Source: JBBDXI01 sp040902425 (GTDB lineage Bacteria > Planctomycetota > Phycisphaerae > Phycisphaerales > UBA1924). Taken from it: 27,612 nt of DNA. Within the stretch, counting starts at the first letter, position 1; every line of letters begins with the position of its first letter. The stretch is taken from NCBI GenBank assembly GCA_040902425.1, contig JBBDXI010000053.1, positions 1 through 27,612 of the forward strand, written 5' to 3'. The notes under the pieces were generated by a model. The model saw only the letters and a program-made list of their open reading frames with translations, was not told the origin of the DNA and made no database searches. The position numbers and the translations under genes were made by a program. Below, one piece after another: positions 1 to 6,803 of this stretch.

Positions 1-20
1 CTCGGAGAGCCGACCTACCC
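1..20. repeat. Palindromic element family A (cut by window start)
   Basis: This is the right part of the family A palindrome (core TCGGCTCGGAGAGCCGA followed by CCTACCC), also found at 723-783, 1849-1872 and 4299-4322. Read on the minus strand it begins GGGTAGG, and its TAG is the stop codon of pheT. The end of pheT is therefore set by the element. The left part lies outside the window. Confidence 0.85.
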
Positions 21-2363
21 GCGCAGCGTCGCGCCGAGTTGCTCGCCGGCGAGCAAAACCACGCGGGCCACTTGTGGATCCACCTCCTCGCGGCGGAGGG
101 TGCGGGCGGGGTCCCGGAAGGTGAGGCGGAGCGTGAGGGATTTCTTGTTGGGCCCGGTCTGCTGGCCTCGGTAGGTGGTGACGAAGTCGAGCGAGTCGAG
201 GAGGGGGAGCTGCGCGGATTCGACGAGCGAGCGGACGGCGGACCAGGGGGTGGCGTCGTCGAGGAAGAGGGAGAGGTCGCGCTCGATGCCGGGGAAGTGG
301 GGGAGGTCGCGCTCGCTGGCGGCCGCGGGGGGCGGGGGGTAGAGGGCGAGCAGCGGCTCGAGCTCCAACTCGGCGGTGAGGACGGGCGTGTCGAGGTCGA
401 AGAGTTTCTGCGCGGCCGCGGAGGTCTGGGCGAGGCGGCCGATGTGGCGGCCTCGGAGGAGGATGTGGGCGTGGGTGAAGGGGTCGTAGGGAGAGAGGGA
501 TTTCGCCGAAGACGGCGAGGGCGAGGGCGCGGGGTCGGCGAGCGGCGCGGGCTTCAGGTCCAGCGTGGCGGTGGGGCCGCCGAGGGCGTGCGCCACCGAC
601 TCGAGGGCGCCGCGGAGCTGGCGGATCGCCTGCTGGCGGGATTCGGGGGAGGATTGCTTGCCCTTGGTGGCGCCGGGGATGTCGAGGAGGAGGGCGAGCG
701 TGCGGCGTTCGAGGGCCTCGGGGGGTAGGTCGGCACTCCGTGCCGATGGCGGGGCCATGTCGGCTCGGAGAGCCGACCTACCCGCGTCGTCCTCACCGGC
801 GTAGGTGGCAGCGGTCTCGAAGAGGCGGAGGCCGCCGGGGGTGGTCGCGCCCCGGTCCTGGTTGTGCTTCCTGGTGAGGAGGAGGCTGGGGATGAGGCTG
901 GGGCGGAGGGCGGACTCGTGGGCGCGGCCGGACACAGGCGGGACGCCTGTGCCACTGCCCCTGGCCCTGGGGTCGTGGACGTGGAGGAGGGAGAGGCCGG
1001 GGTGAAGGAACAGCGCCGCCTGGGCGTCGGTGAGGAAGCTGACGGTGACGGTCTCGTGGAAGCCGAGCGCGGCCAGGGTTTCGCCGAGGATTCGCGCAGC
1101 CCGCTCGTGCGGCTGCGCGGGGCGGATGGCGATGGCCGTGCGCGCGTGCGCGGGGATGGCGTCGAGGCCCTTGATCCGGGCGAGCTCCTCGATCAGGTCG
1201 ATCTCGCGCTCGAGGTCGGGGCGGTGGGCGGGGATGGTGCAGACGAGGACGGGTCCGAACTGCGCGGCCGCGGTGGTGTCGCGGCGGGATTCGATATGGA
1301 GGGCGTGAAGGAGGCGGGCGACTTCGGGCTCGGGGATCGGGATCCCGAGGATGATGGGGATGCGGGCGAGTCTCAGAGGAGTTTCGCGCAGAGGCGCGGA
1401 GGGCGCGGAGGAAGACGCAGAGGAAGAGGGGGGGACGGTGGGGTAGGCGTCGAGCATTCCGGCGGCGGGCGTGCCGCCGGTGAGGTCGGCGATGAGGGTG
1501 AGGAGGTGCTGCGCGGGGGCGTCGAGGGTCCGCGGGTCGACGGTGCGCTCGAAGCGGTGGGAAGCGTCGGTGCGGACCTGGTGGCGGCGGGCAGCGCGGC
1601 GGATGGCGGGGGGGTCCCAGGTGGCGGCCTCGAGGGCGAGGTCGGTGGTGGCGGGGGTGACCTCGGAGTCGTGGCCGCCGATGACGCCCGCGAGAGACTG
1701 CGCCCGCTCCGCATCCGCGACGACGATCTCGTCGCCGGCGAGCTTGCGCTGCTTGCCGTCGAGCGTGGTGAGGGGCTCGCCGGGGCGGGCTCGGCGGATG
1801 ATCACGCACGGGCGAGCCGAAGGCGGCACGCCCGTGGCACCCGGAGTGTCGGCTCGGAGAGCCGACCTACCCAGCTTGCCGAGGTCGAAGGCGTGGCAGG
1901 GCTGGCCGAAGAGAAAGTTGAGGTAGTTGGTCGCGTCAACGACGTTGTTGATGGGGCGCTGGCCGACGGATTCCAGGGCCGCGGCCAGCCAGGGGGGGCT
2001 GGGGGCGATCCTCGCGCCGCGGATGACCTGAAGGGTGAAGCGGGGGCAGTCCTCGGGGGCCTGGTTGTCGAGGGCGACGAAGTCGCTGACGCGGCCCTGG
2101 GTCCGCGGCTCCTTGAGGGCGGGGAGCTTGAGGGTCTGGCCGGTGGCGGCGGCGATCTCGCGGGCGAGGCCGATGTGGGAGAGGGCATCGCCTCGGTTGC
2201 TGGTGATCTCGACTTCGAGCTGGGTGTCGGGGCCCTCGCGCGTGGAGACGGTCTCGCGGGCGTCGATGGGGAAGCCGACGTGGGTGAGGGTGTGCTCGAC
2301 CTGGTCGGCGGAGAGGTCGCCGGGGTCGAGCAGGGAGTTGAGCCAGCGGACGGAGGCCTTCAT
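15..2363 (-). CDS. pheT: Phenylalanine--tRNA ligase beta subunit
   Basis: Beta subunit of the alpha2beta2 PheRS, which charges tRNA-Phe in the cytoplasm. The chosen ATG at 2363 gives 782 residues starting MKASVRWLNSLL, the usual PheT beginning; the frame stays open upstream but that part is not PheT-like. Visible parts are the B3/B4 editing region (NNVVDATNYLNFLFGQPCHAFD), a B5 domain (HRPDLEREIDLIEELARI) and a C-terminal ferredoxin-fold anticodon-binding domain (FPGIERDLSLFLDD onward). The OB-fold tRNA-binding domain that normally occupies about residues 40-150 appears absent: the N-terminus runs directly into the ITSNRGDALSHIGLARE block. At least five repeat insertions interrupt the gene in frame (residues about 164-186, 311-331, 469-478, 527-547 and the stop). 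pheS is not in the window. TATCAT at 2372-2377 could give it its own promoter despite hepT lying upstream. Confidence 0.95.
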   Translation of the reverse strand: MKASVRWLNSLLDPGDLSADQVEHTLTHVGFPIDARETVSTREGPDTQLEVEITSNRGDALSHIGLAREIAAATGQTLKLPALKEPRTQGRVSDFVALDNQAPEDCPRFTLQVIRGARIAPSPPWLAAALESVGQRPINNVVDATNYLNFLFGQPCHAFDLGKLGRSALRADTPGATGVPPSARPCVIIRRARPGEPLTTLDGKQRKLAGDEIVVADAERAQSLAGVIGGHDSEVTPATTDLALEAATWDPPAIRRAARRHQVRTDASHRFERTVDPRTLDAPAQHLLTLIADLTGGTPAAGMLDAYPTVPPSSSASSSAPSAPLRETPLRLARIPIILGIPIPEPEVARLLHALHIESRRDTTAAAQFGPVLVCTIPAHRPDLEREIDLIEELARIKGLDAIPAHARTAIAIRPAQPHERAARILGETLAALGFHETVTVSFLTDAQAALFLHPGLSLLHVHDPRARGSGTGVPPVSGRAHESALRPSLIPSLLLTRKHNQDRGATTPGGLRLFETAATYAGEDDAGRSALRADMAPPSARSADLPPEALERRTLALLLDIPGATKGKQSSPESRQQAIRQLRGALESVAHALGGPTATLDLKPAPLADPAPSPSPSSAKSLSPYDPFTHAHILLRGRHIGRLAQTSAAAQKLFDLDTPVLTAELELEPLLALYPPPPAAASERDLPHFPGIERDLSLFLDDATPWSAVRSLVESAQLPLLDSLDFVTTYRGQQTGPNKKSLTLRLTFRDPARTLRREEVDPQVARVVLLAGEQLGATLRG
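723..783. repeat. Composite palindromic element, family A
   Basis: GGGTAGGTCGGC at 723-734 is the exact inverse of GCCGACCTACCC at 772-783, giving a 61-bp inverted repeat. Each half also contains its own small palindrome (TCGGCACTCCGTGCCGA left, TCGGCTCGGAGAGCCGA right). It lies inside pheT, where it encodes a Ser/Arg/Ala-rich loop that lacks similarity to PheRS. Confidence 0.85.
931..957. repeat. Palindromic element family B, in pheT
   Basis: 27-bp element with arms GACACAGGCG and CGCCTGTG and a CCACTG tail. An identical 27-mer occurs at 3542-3568 in the HscA-like gene. On the pheT strand it adds the peptide GTGVPPV without changing frame (27 bp is nine codons). Confidence 0.9.
1371..1430. 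repeat. Short-period purine-rich repeat (cgcagagg type) in pheT
   Basis: Degenerate repetition of units such as CGCAGAGG, CGCGGAGG and GACGCAGAGG. On the pheT strand it encodes the low-complexity SSSASSSAPSAPLRET stretch between the editing region and the B5 domain. It resembles the GACAGAGG array near 7370-7440. Confidence 0.7.
1807..1842. repeat. Palindromic element family C, in pheT
   Basis: 36-bp element with arms CACGGGCGAGCC and GGCACGCCCGTG and the shared GTGGCACCC end. Close copies lie at 3998-4033 (HscA-like gene) and 7806-7841 (methyltransferase). In pheT it adds the peptide GATGVPPSARP in frame (12 codons). Confidence 0.9.
1849..1872. repeat. Palindromic element family A, in pheT
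   Basis: 24-bp copy (TCGGCTCGGAGAGCCGA plus CCTACCC) only 6 bp after a family C copy. The two together make one insertion of about 22 residues in the HAFDLGKLG region of PheT. Confidence 0.9.
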
Positions 2364-2371
2364 GGGGGAGG

Positions 2372-2377
2372 ATGATA
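2372..2377 (-). promoter_or_regulatory. Putative -10 of pheT
   Basis: TATCAT on the minus strand, 8 nt before the pheT ATG. There is no Shine-Dalgarno-like purine stretch between it and the ATG. The spacing fits a leaderless or nearly leaderless transcript. No -35 was recognised. Confidence 0.4.
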
Positions 2378-2416
2378 CGTGGCCGTCCTCCGAGTGCCGA
2401 CCGTTGCGGCCCCTGT

Positions 2417-2755
2417 TCAGGGTTGCAGCGTGCCTCGGAGCTGGTCGATGAGGGGGGGAAGGTCCTGCTGAACAACGGCCCAGAGGATGTCGAAGTCGAC
2501 CTGGTCGTAGCCGTGCACGATCCGGTTTCGCATTCCGATGATCTCGGGCCACGGGATCGCGGGGAGCGACTGGCGGCGCTCGGCGGTGACTCGGTTGGCC
2601 GCCTCACCGATGACCTCGACGAGCCTCACGAGGGCGAGGTTCAGCTTGCGATCGCGATCGAGGTCGGCGCGGGTGCAGCCTCGGCACATCTCCGACGCCT
2701 CAAGGGCGTGGTCGAGCATGTGCCGCAGTCGGACCGCGTCGTCATGCCGCGACAT
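2417..2755 (-). CDS. hepT: HepT-like HEPN RNase toxin (DUF86)
   Basis: 112-residue all-helical protein of the HepT/DUF86 family, the RNase toxin of MntA-HepT toxin-antitoxin modules. The family's R-x4-6-H-x-Y motif is present as RNRIVHGY (Arg76, His81, Tyr83), and the central LVEVIGEAAN helix is typical. In characterised systems the partner nucleotidyltransferase neutralises HepT by adding AMP to the motif tyrosine. The start overlaps the end of mntA by 14 bp, so the two are translationally coupled with the antitoxin first. pheT follows 53 bp downstream. Nothing suggests that the toxin is broken. Confidence 0.9.
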   Translation of the reverse strand: MSRHDDAVRLRHMLDHALEASEMCRGCTRADLDRDRKLNLALVRLVEVIGEAANRVTAERRQSLPAIPWPEIIGMRNRIVHGYDQVDFDILWAVVQQDLPPLIDQLRGTLQP

Positions 2756-3047
2756 AGAGCGCCCTGGCCTCGCGCAGCACCTCGTCGCGGAAATAGCGGC
2801 TCAGGCTGGCGGGTGTGTGGAGATCGACGCGCCGGCCGAGGAGCGATGAGAGTTCCTCCTGCATGCGGAAGAAGGCAAGACCGGGCGTGCGGCCGGGCAG
2901 AAACTCGACGAGAACATCGATGTCGCTCGTCGGGGCGAAGTCGCTGCGGAGGACCGAGCCGAAGAGGGATAGCCGCGCGATGTGGTGGCGCCCGCAGAAC
3001 GCGGCGAGCTGATCGGCCGGGATGCTGATGGGGAGCGGCGGCGCCAT
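2742..3047 (-). CDS. mntA: MntA-like nucleotidyltransferase antitoxin
   Basis: 101-residue minimal nucleotidyltransferase. The GS-x10-DxD signature is complete: Gly30-Ser31, then Asp42-Ile-Asp44 within SDIDVLVEF. A third acidic position is likely in RRVDLHTP. In the MntA-HepT family this enzyme AMPylates and silences the toxin. TAGAAT lies 6 nt before the ATG, so the message is probably leaderless. Only 32 bp separate it from the divergent HscA-like gene, so the two -10 elements are about 6 bp apart and transcription of the pair may interfere. Confidence 0.9.
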   Translation of the reverse strand: MAPPLPISIPADQLAAFCGRHHIARLSLFGSVLRSDFAPTSDIDVLVEFLPGRTPGLAFFRMQEELSSLLGRRVDLHTPASLSRYFRDEVLREARALYVAA

Positions 3048-3053
3048 GGAGGC

Positions 3054-3059
3054 ATTCTA
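3054..3059 (-). promoter_or_regulatory. Putative -10 of mntA-hepT
   Basis: TAGAAT on the minus strand, 6 nt from the mntA ATG. A transcript starting about 7 nt downstream would begin at the start codon itself. Confidence 0.5.
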
Positions 3060-3065
3060 TCGAGT

Positions 3066-3071
3066 GATACT
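3066..3071 (+). promoter_or_regulatory. Putative -10 of the HscA-like gene
   Basis: GATACT ending 8 nt before the ATG at 3080, back to back with the mntA -10 at 3054-3059. Confidence 0.45.
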
Positions 3072-3079
3072 GTTGCGGC

Positions 3080-5191
3080 ATGGAGCGGATTGTCGGGATT
3101 GATCTGGGGACGACGAACTCGCTGGTGGCGGTGTGGGAGGGGGGTGCGGCTCGGGTGATCCCGGATGAGCGGGGGCGGGGGCTGCTGCCGAGCGTGGTGC
3201 GGTACGAGGCGGGGGCGGACGGGGGGGTGAGGACGGTGGTGGGGGTTGAGGCGCGGGATCGCGCGGCGGAGTTTCCGGGGACGACGGTGTCGAGCGTGAA
3301 GCGGTTGATGGGGCGGTCGCGGGAGGACGCGGCCGCGGACTTGCCGTATTTGTCGTACCGGGTGGTGGAGGGGGAGCGGCGGACGGCGCGGGTTCTGTTG
3401 CCAATGAGGCACGGAGGCACGGAGGCACGGAGGCACGGAGGGGGGGAAGAAGGCGGGAAGGAGCTGGTGGTTACACCGCAGGAGGTGTCGGCGGTGATTT
3501 TGCGGGAGCTGAAGGAGCGGGCGTCGCGGGCGCTGGGCCTGGACACAGGCGGGACGCCTGTGCCACTGAAAGCGGTCGTGACCGTGCCGGCGTATTTCGA
3601 CGATGCGCAGCGGCAGGCGACGCGGGATGCGGGGCGGCTGGCGGGGCTGGACGTCGTGCGGATCGTCAACGAGCCGACGGCGGCGGCGCTGGCGTACGGG
3701 CTGGGGGTGCGCGAGGCACTGCTGCGCGGCGAAGACGCCGCGAGCAGTGGCACCCGGGACTCGGCACGGGTTGCGGCGAAGACGCCGCGAACCCGTGGCA
3801 CGGATTCTGAGGGACCGAAGGTTGTCGCGGTGTACGACCTGGGGGGCGGGACGTTTGATGTCTCGATTCTGAAGCTGACGCCGGCGGGCGAGGGGGGGAC
3901 CGAGTTCTTCCAGGTGGTCTCGACCGCAGGGGACACGCATCTGGGCGGGGATGATGTGGACCGGATGCTGGTGGAGGTTTTTCTGAGGGAGCTGCATCAC
4001 GGGCGAGCCGAGGACGGCACGCCCGTGGCACCCGGCGACCTCCAGCGGCTGCGGATGGCGGCGGAGCGGGTGAAGTGCGAGCTCAGCGAGAGGGAGTCGG
4101 CGGAGGTTGAGGTGGCGGTCGAGGGGGCCGCGGGGGGGGTGTTCCGGCGCACGGTCACTCGCGCGGAGCTGGAGGCGCTGGTGGCGCCCTGGGTGGTGCG
4201 GACGATCGCGGCGTGCGAGCGGGCGGTCCGGGATGCGCGGCGGGAACTGGGGGGAGCACTGCTGCGCCGCGAAGACGCGGCGAGCAGTGGCACCCGCATC
4301 GGCTCGGAGAGCCGACCTACCCGGGGCATTGATGCGGTGGTGCTGGTGGGCGGGGCCACGCGGATGCCGGTCGTGCGGCGGCGGGTGCGGGAGTATTTCG
4401 GGATCGAGCCGTACACAGCGCTCGATCCGGACACGGTGGTGGCGCTCGGGGCCGCGGTGCAGGGGGCGGTGCTCTCGGGGGAGGTGACCGGGACGCTGCT
4501 GCTGGATGTGATCCCGCTGTCGCTGGGGATCGAGACCGTCGGCGGGGCGGTTGCGAAGCTCATCATGCGGAACAGCGGGGTGCCGGCGCGGGCGACGGAG
4601 ATGTTCTCGACCAGCGTGGATGGGCAGACGTCGATCAAACTGCACGTCCTCCAGGGCGAGCGCGAGATGGCCGCGGACTGCCGCAGCCTGGGGGAGTTCC
4701 ACCTGCGGGGGCTGCCGCCGATGCCGGCGGGGATCCCGCAGCTGGAGGTGGAGTTCCTGGTCGATGCCAACGGTGTGCTGAACGTCTCGGCGCACGAGCG
4801 ACGCAGCGGGCGGCGGTCAGCGCTCCAGGTGGTGCCGAACCACGGATTGACCCGGGAGGAAGTGGACCGGATGGAGGCGGAGAGCTTCGCCCACGCGCGG
4901 GAGGACATGACCAGGCACCGGGTGGTCGATCTGATCGTGAACGCGAAGCTGGATGTGAAGTGGATCTCGGAGCGGCTGGAGCGGTACCGGGTGAACCTGG
5001 AGGCGGGATATGCGGAAGCGCTCAAATCTCAAATCTCAAATCTCAAAGCTCAAACAGAGCAGGCGGAGGCCGATTGGCGGTCGGTGGATGCCAACGCCTT
5101 CCAGCGGGCGAAGGAGGAGCTGGACCGGGCGAGCGTGCGGCTCCAGGAGGTAGGGATCGCGGAGTCGCTCAGGGATGAGCGTGTGGGCTGA
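3080..5191 (+). CDS. hscA: Hsp70 family chaperone, HscA-like, with eight in-frame repeat insertions
   Basis: ATP-dependent Hsp70 chaperone; 703 residues against about 620 for HscA/DnaK. Phosphate-1 motif GIDLGTTNS (residues 6-14), AYFDDAQRQATRDAG, NEPTAAALAYG, DLGGGTFD (253-260) and VLVGGATRMP are intact. The substrate-binding part (DVIPLSLGIETVGG, VLQGEREMAADCRSL, FHLRGLPPMPAG, LNVSAHERRSG) matches HscA, the iron-sulfur assembly chaperone, better than DnaK; no isc/hscB neighbours are visible to confirm this. The excess length is explained by repeats at 3406-3440, 3542-3568, 3716-3755, 3763-3802, 3998-4033, 4253-4295, 4299-4322 and 5021-5055, all falling between conserved blocks and preserving the frame. 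The C-terminal lid is shorter than in DnaK. Confidence 0.92.
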   Translation: MERIVGIDLGTTNSLVAVWEGGAARVIPDERGRGLLPSVVRYEAGADGGVRTVVGVEARDRAAEFPGTTVSSVKRLMGRSREDAAADLPYLSYRVVEGERRTARVLLPMRHGGTEARRHGGGEEGGKELVVTPQEVSAVILRELKERASRALGLDTGGTPVPLKAVVTVPAYFDDAQRQATRDAGRLAGLDVVRIVNEPTAAALAYGLGVREALLRGEDAASSGTRDSARVAAKTPRTRGTDSEGPKVVAVYDLGGGTFDVSILKLTPAGEGGTEFFQVVSTAGDTHLGGDDVDRMLVEVFLRELHHGRAEDGTPVAPGDLQRLRMAAERVKCELSERESAEVEVAVEGAAGGVFRRTVTRAELEALVAPWVVRTIAACERAVRDARRELGGALLRREDAASSGTRIGSESRPTRGIDAVVLVGGATRMPVVRRRVREYFGIEPYTALDPDTVVALGAAVQGAVLSGEVTGTLLLDVIPLSLGIETVGGAVAKLIMRNSGVPARATEMFSTSVDGQTSIKLHVLQGEREMAADCRSLGEFHLRGLPPMPAGIPQLEVEFLVDANGVLNVSAHERRSGRRSALQVVPNHGLTREEVDRMEAESFAHAREDMTRHRVVDLIVNAKLDVKWISERLERYRVNLEAGYAEALKSQISNLKAQTEQAEADWRSVDANAFQRAKEELDRASVRLQEVGIAESLRDERVG
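3406..3440. repeat. Tandem AGGCACGG repeat in the HscA-like gene
   Basis: About four perfect 8-bp AGGCACGG units. They encode RHGGTEARRHGG in the chaperone, between the nucleotide-binding blocks ending at VLLP and beginning at LVVTPQEVSAVIL. A degenerate array of the same unit lies in moxR at 26916-26947. Confidence 0.85.
3542..3568. repeat. Palindromic element family B, in the HscA-like gene
   Basis: Identical 27-mer to 931-957 but in the other reading direction relative to its host gene. Here it encodes DTGGTPVPL just before the conserved AVVTVPAYFDD. Confidence 0.9.
3716..3755. repeat. Palindromic element family D, in the HscA-like gene
   Basis: Arms GCACTGCTGCGCGGCG and CGCCGCGAGCAGTGGC around a GAAGA centre, ending GTGGCACCC. 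A near copy is at 4253-4295. It follows AAALAYGLGVREA, a surface turn in Hsp70s. Confidence 0.85.
3763..3802. repeat. Palindromic element, variant stem, in the HscA-like gene
   Basis: Arms GGCACGGGTTGCGGCG and CGCCGCGAACCCGTGGC around the same GAAGA centre as family D. It lies only 7 bp after the 3716-3755 copy. Together they insert about 29 residues before VVAVYDLGGGTFD. Confidence 0.8.
3998..4033. repeat. Palindromic element family C, in the HscA-like gene
   Basis: 36-bp copy of the 1807-1842 element with a few substitutions. It encodes HGRAEDGTPVAP between the lid-proximal ELH and the conserved LQRLRMAAE helix of the ATPase domain. Confidence 0.88.
4253..4295. repeat. Palindromic element family D, in the HscA-like gene
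   Basis: Second family D copy (GCGCCGC arm variant). It encodes GALLRREDAASSGTR and is followed 3 bp later by a family A copy. Confidence 0.85.
4299..4322. repeat. Palindromic element family A, in the HscA-like gene
   Basis: 24-bp copy (TCGGCTCGGAGAGCCGA plus CCTACCC). It encodes IGSESRPTR just before the conserved IDAVVLVGGATRMP. Confidence 0.9.
5021..5055. repeat. Tandem 7-bp AAATCTC repeat in the HscA-like gene
   Basis: Units of CAAATCT repeated with period 7, AT-rich in a roughly 70% GC gene. They encode KSQISNLKAQT in the C-terminal helical lid. The base composition is clearly unlike the surrounding codons. Confidence 0.9.
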
Positions 5192-5321
5192 TGAGCGCGC
5201 GGGGTACGGAAAGCGGCGCAGTGCGCGGCTGACGGGCGCGGCGGCGGGTGGTCGATAGTGGCCCGGGCCGGGTCGGAGTGCGGGGCGGGGCGGGAAACCG
5301 GGGCGGGGGCGGAGTCCGAGC

Positions 5322-6701
5322 GTGCGGGAGATGGTGCCAGCTGCGGAGTGGTGGGGGAGGCGCGGGGTCCGCTGGGCGCTGATCGCCCTGGCGGCCGTCG
5401 GCGCGGCGGTCCTGGTCGTCCGCGGCGTCTGGCCAGCGCTGGCGCTGGGGCCCGGGGGGAACGGCGACTTCGCCCTGGTCTACGCGTGCGCCCGCGTTTG
5501 GCTCGATGGGGGCAACCCCTACGACCCCGGGACCGTCAACGAGGTGTGGGACCGGCTGGTCGGCCCCGGGGCGCAGTTCCATCACGTCAAGGAGCGCGGC
5601 CCGGTCCTGCTCTACCCGCCCTCAGCGCTCGCGGTCTCTGCGCCGTTCGCGGCCCTCCCGTGGGGCGTGGCTTCGCTCGCCTGGACGCTGCTGAACCTGG
5701 GCACGGGGGCGGCGGCGGTCTGGGCGGTGGGGCGGCTCGCGGGGCTGAGCGCGGGCTCGCGCGGCGGGTGGCTGGTGTTGATCGCCGGGGCGCTGTGGCT
5801 GGCGCCGTTCGCGACCGCGATCAAGTTCGGGCAGACGCCGGTGCTGGTGCTGTGCCTGGTCGCCGCGGGTCTCCTCGCGCGGGCGGGCGGCCGGCCGGTG
5901 GTGGCGGGGGTGCTGCTCGGGGCGGCGATGGCGATCAAGCCGCAGCTCGCGGGGCTTTTCGTTGTGTACGAGGCGGGGCGGGGGCGGTGGAACGTGGCGC
6001 TGGCCGCGGGGCTGACGGCGGCGGCGCTCTTCGCGGCCGGGGCAGGGCGGATGGAGCTGGCGGAGGGGGCGCGCGGCTGGTGGGAGTCGTGGATGACGCA
6101 GCTGCGGGAGTTCCCGCTGCGGGGCGATGCCAACCCGACGCGCGAGAGCGACATGCGGCACCAGATGCTGAACCTGCACTACCCGCTGCACACGCTGATC
6201 TGGTCGCGCGAGACGGTGCGCTGGCTGGTCTACGCGATCATGGGGGCGCTGTGCGCGGCGTACTTCATCGCGGACTGGCGCCGCGGGCGCGAGCGTGGCG
6301 AGGGGCGGGCGGAGCTGGCCTCGCTGAGCATGGTGTCGGTGGTGACACTGCTGGTGGTCTACCACCGGGCCTACGACGCGGTGCTGCTGGTCTTCGCGTG
6401 GGCGCTCGCGGCGCGGCTGGCGATGGAGCCCTCGAGAACGGCCCGGCGGGCGGGGTGGGCGATGGTTGTGCTGCTGCTGGGGTTCGCCCTGCCGTGGGGC
6501 GCGGCATTGCTGAAACTGCACCTGTCGGGGCGGGCCCCGGAGTGGGTGAAGACGAGCCTGTGGTGGGAGCTGGGGGTGATGCCGGCGCAGGTGTGGGCCT
6601 TGGCGACGATGGCCGTGCTGCTGGTGTGGATGCGGGCGACGCTCCCGCGGGAGGGGGAGGGGCCACGCGTGCCTCGTGCGCCGCGCGGGGGCACGGCCTA
6701 G
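5322..6701 (+). CDS. GT87/DUF2029-type polytopic membrane glycosyltransferase
   Basis: 459-residue membrane protein with about ten hydrophobic helices. It has the features of the GT87 (DUF2029) polyprenyl-phosphate-dependent mannosyltransferase group: a periplasmic DFALVYACARVWLDGGNPYDP loop after the first helix with the likely catalytic Asp, LLYPPSALAV, IKFGQTPVLVLC and AMAIKPQLAG. The acceptor is unknown; lipid-linked glycan or lipoglycan assembly at the cytoplasmic membrane is the family expectation. The start is either the GTG at 5322 or the ATG at 5331. It lies 130 bp after the HscA-like gene, with GATAGT at 5254-5259 as a possible -10. Its end faces the DinB-like gene across a stem-forming element. 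Confidence 0.8.
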   Translation: MREMVPAAEWWGRRGVRWALIALAAVGAAVLVVRGVWPALALGPGGNGDFALVYACARVWLDGGNPYDPGTVNEVWDRLVGPGAQFHHVKERGPVLLYPPSALAVSAPFAALPWGVASLAWTLLNLGTGAAAVWAVGRLAGLSAGSRGGWLVLIAGALWLAPFATAIKFGQTPVLVLCLVAAGLLARAGGRPVVAGVLLGAAMAIKPQLAGLFVVYEAGRGRWNVALAAGLTAAALFAAGAGRMELAEGARGWWESWMTQLREFPLRGDANPTRESDMRHQMLNLHYPLHTLIWSRETVRWLVYAIMGALCAAYFIADWRRGRERGEGRAELASLSMVSVVTLLVVYHRAYDAVLLVFAWALAARLAMEPSRTARRAGWAMVVLLLGFALPWGAALLKLHLSGRAPEWVKTSLWWELGVMPAQVWALATMAVLLVWMRATLPREGEGPRVPRAPRGGTA

Positions 6702-6738
6702 CCGCGCGGCGGGGATGCGCCGGGTTGTGACAGCCGGG

Positions 6739-6803
6739 TGGGCCCCCTCCGGCCTCGCTGCGCCTCGGCCACCCCCCCCGCGCAGAGCGGCGGGGGAGGG
6801 GTC
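6739..6803. repeat. Stem-forming element between convergent genes
   Basis: The arms CCCCCTCCG (near 6743) and CGGGGGAGGGG (near 6790) enclose a second imperfect inverted pair around GCCTCGCTGCGCCTCGGC. It lies between the ends of the GT87-type and DinB-like genes and reaches the stop codon of the latter. It could act as a bidirectional terminator, but there is no T tract. It may be another repeat family of this genome. Confidence 0.5.

Noticed and set aside
864..2375. Long open frame (about 500 codons) on the plus strand opposite pheT
   Set aside because: It is the mirror of a high-GC gene: the Gly/Glu/Ala/Val-rich translation has no domain, and the minus strand has clear PheT blocks.
3406..3440. 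Possible CRISPR-like direct repeats in the chaperone gene
   Set aside because: 8-bp units without spacers, translated in frame.
5192..5321. Intrinsic terminator between the HscA-like and GT87-type genes
   Set aside because: GC-rich stretch without a defined stem followed by T; only the weak GATAGT at 5254 was noted.
5258..6730. Alternative frame (490 codons) overlapping the GT87-type gene
   Set aside because: Ala/Gly/Arg-rich translation without membrane helices; the other frame shows GT87 motifs and helices.
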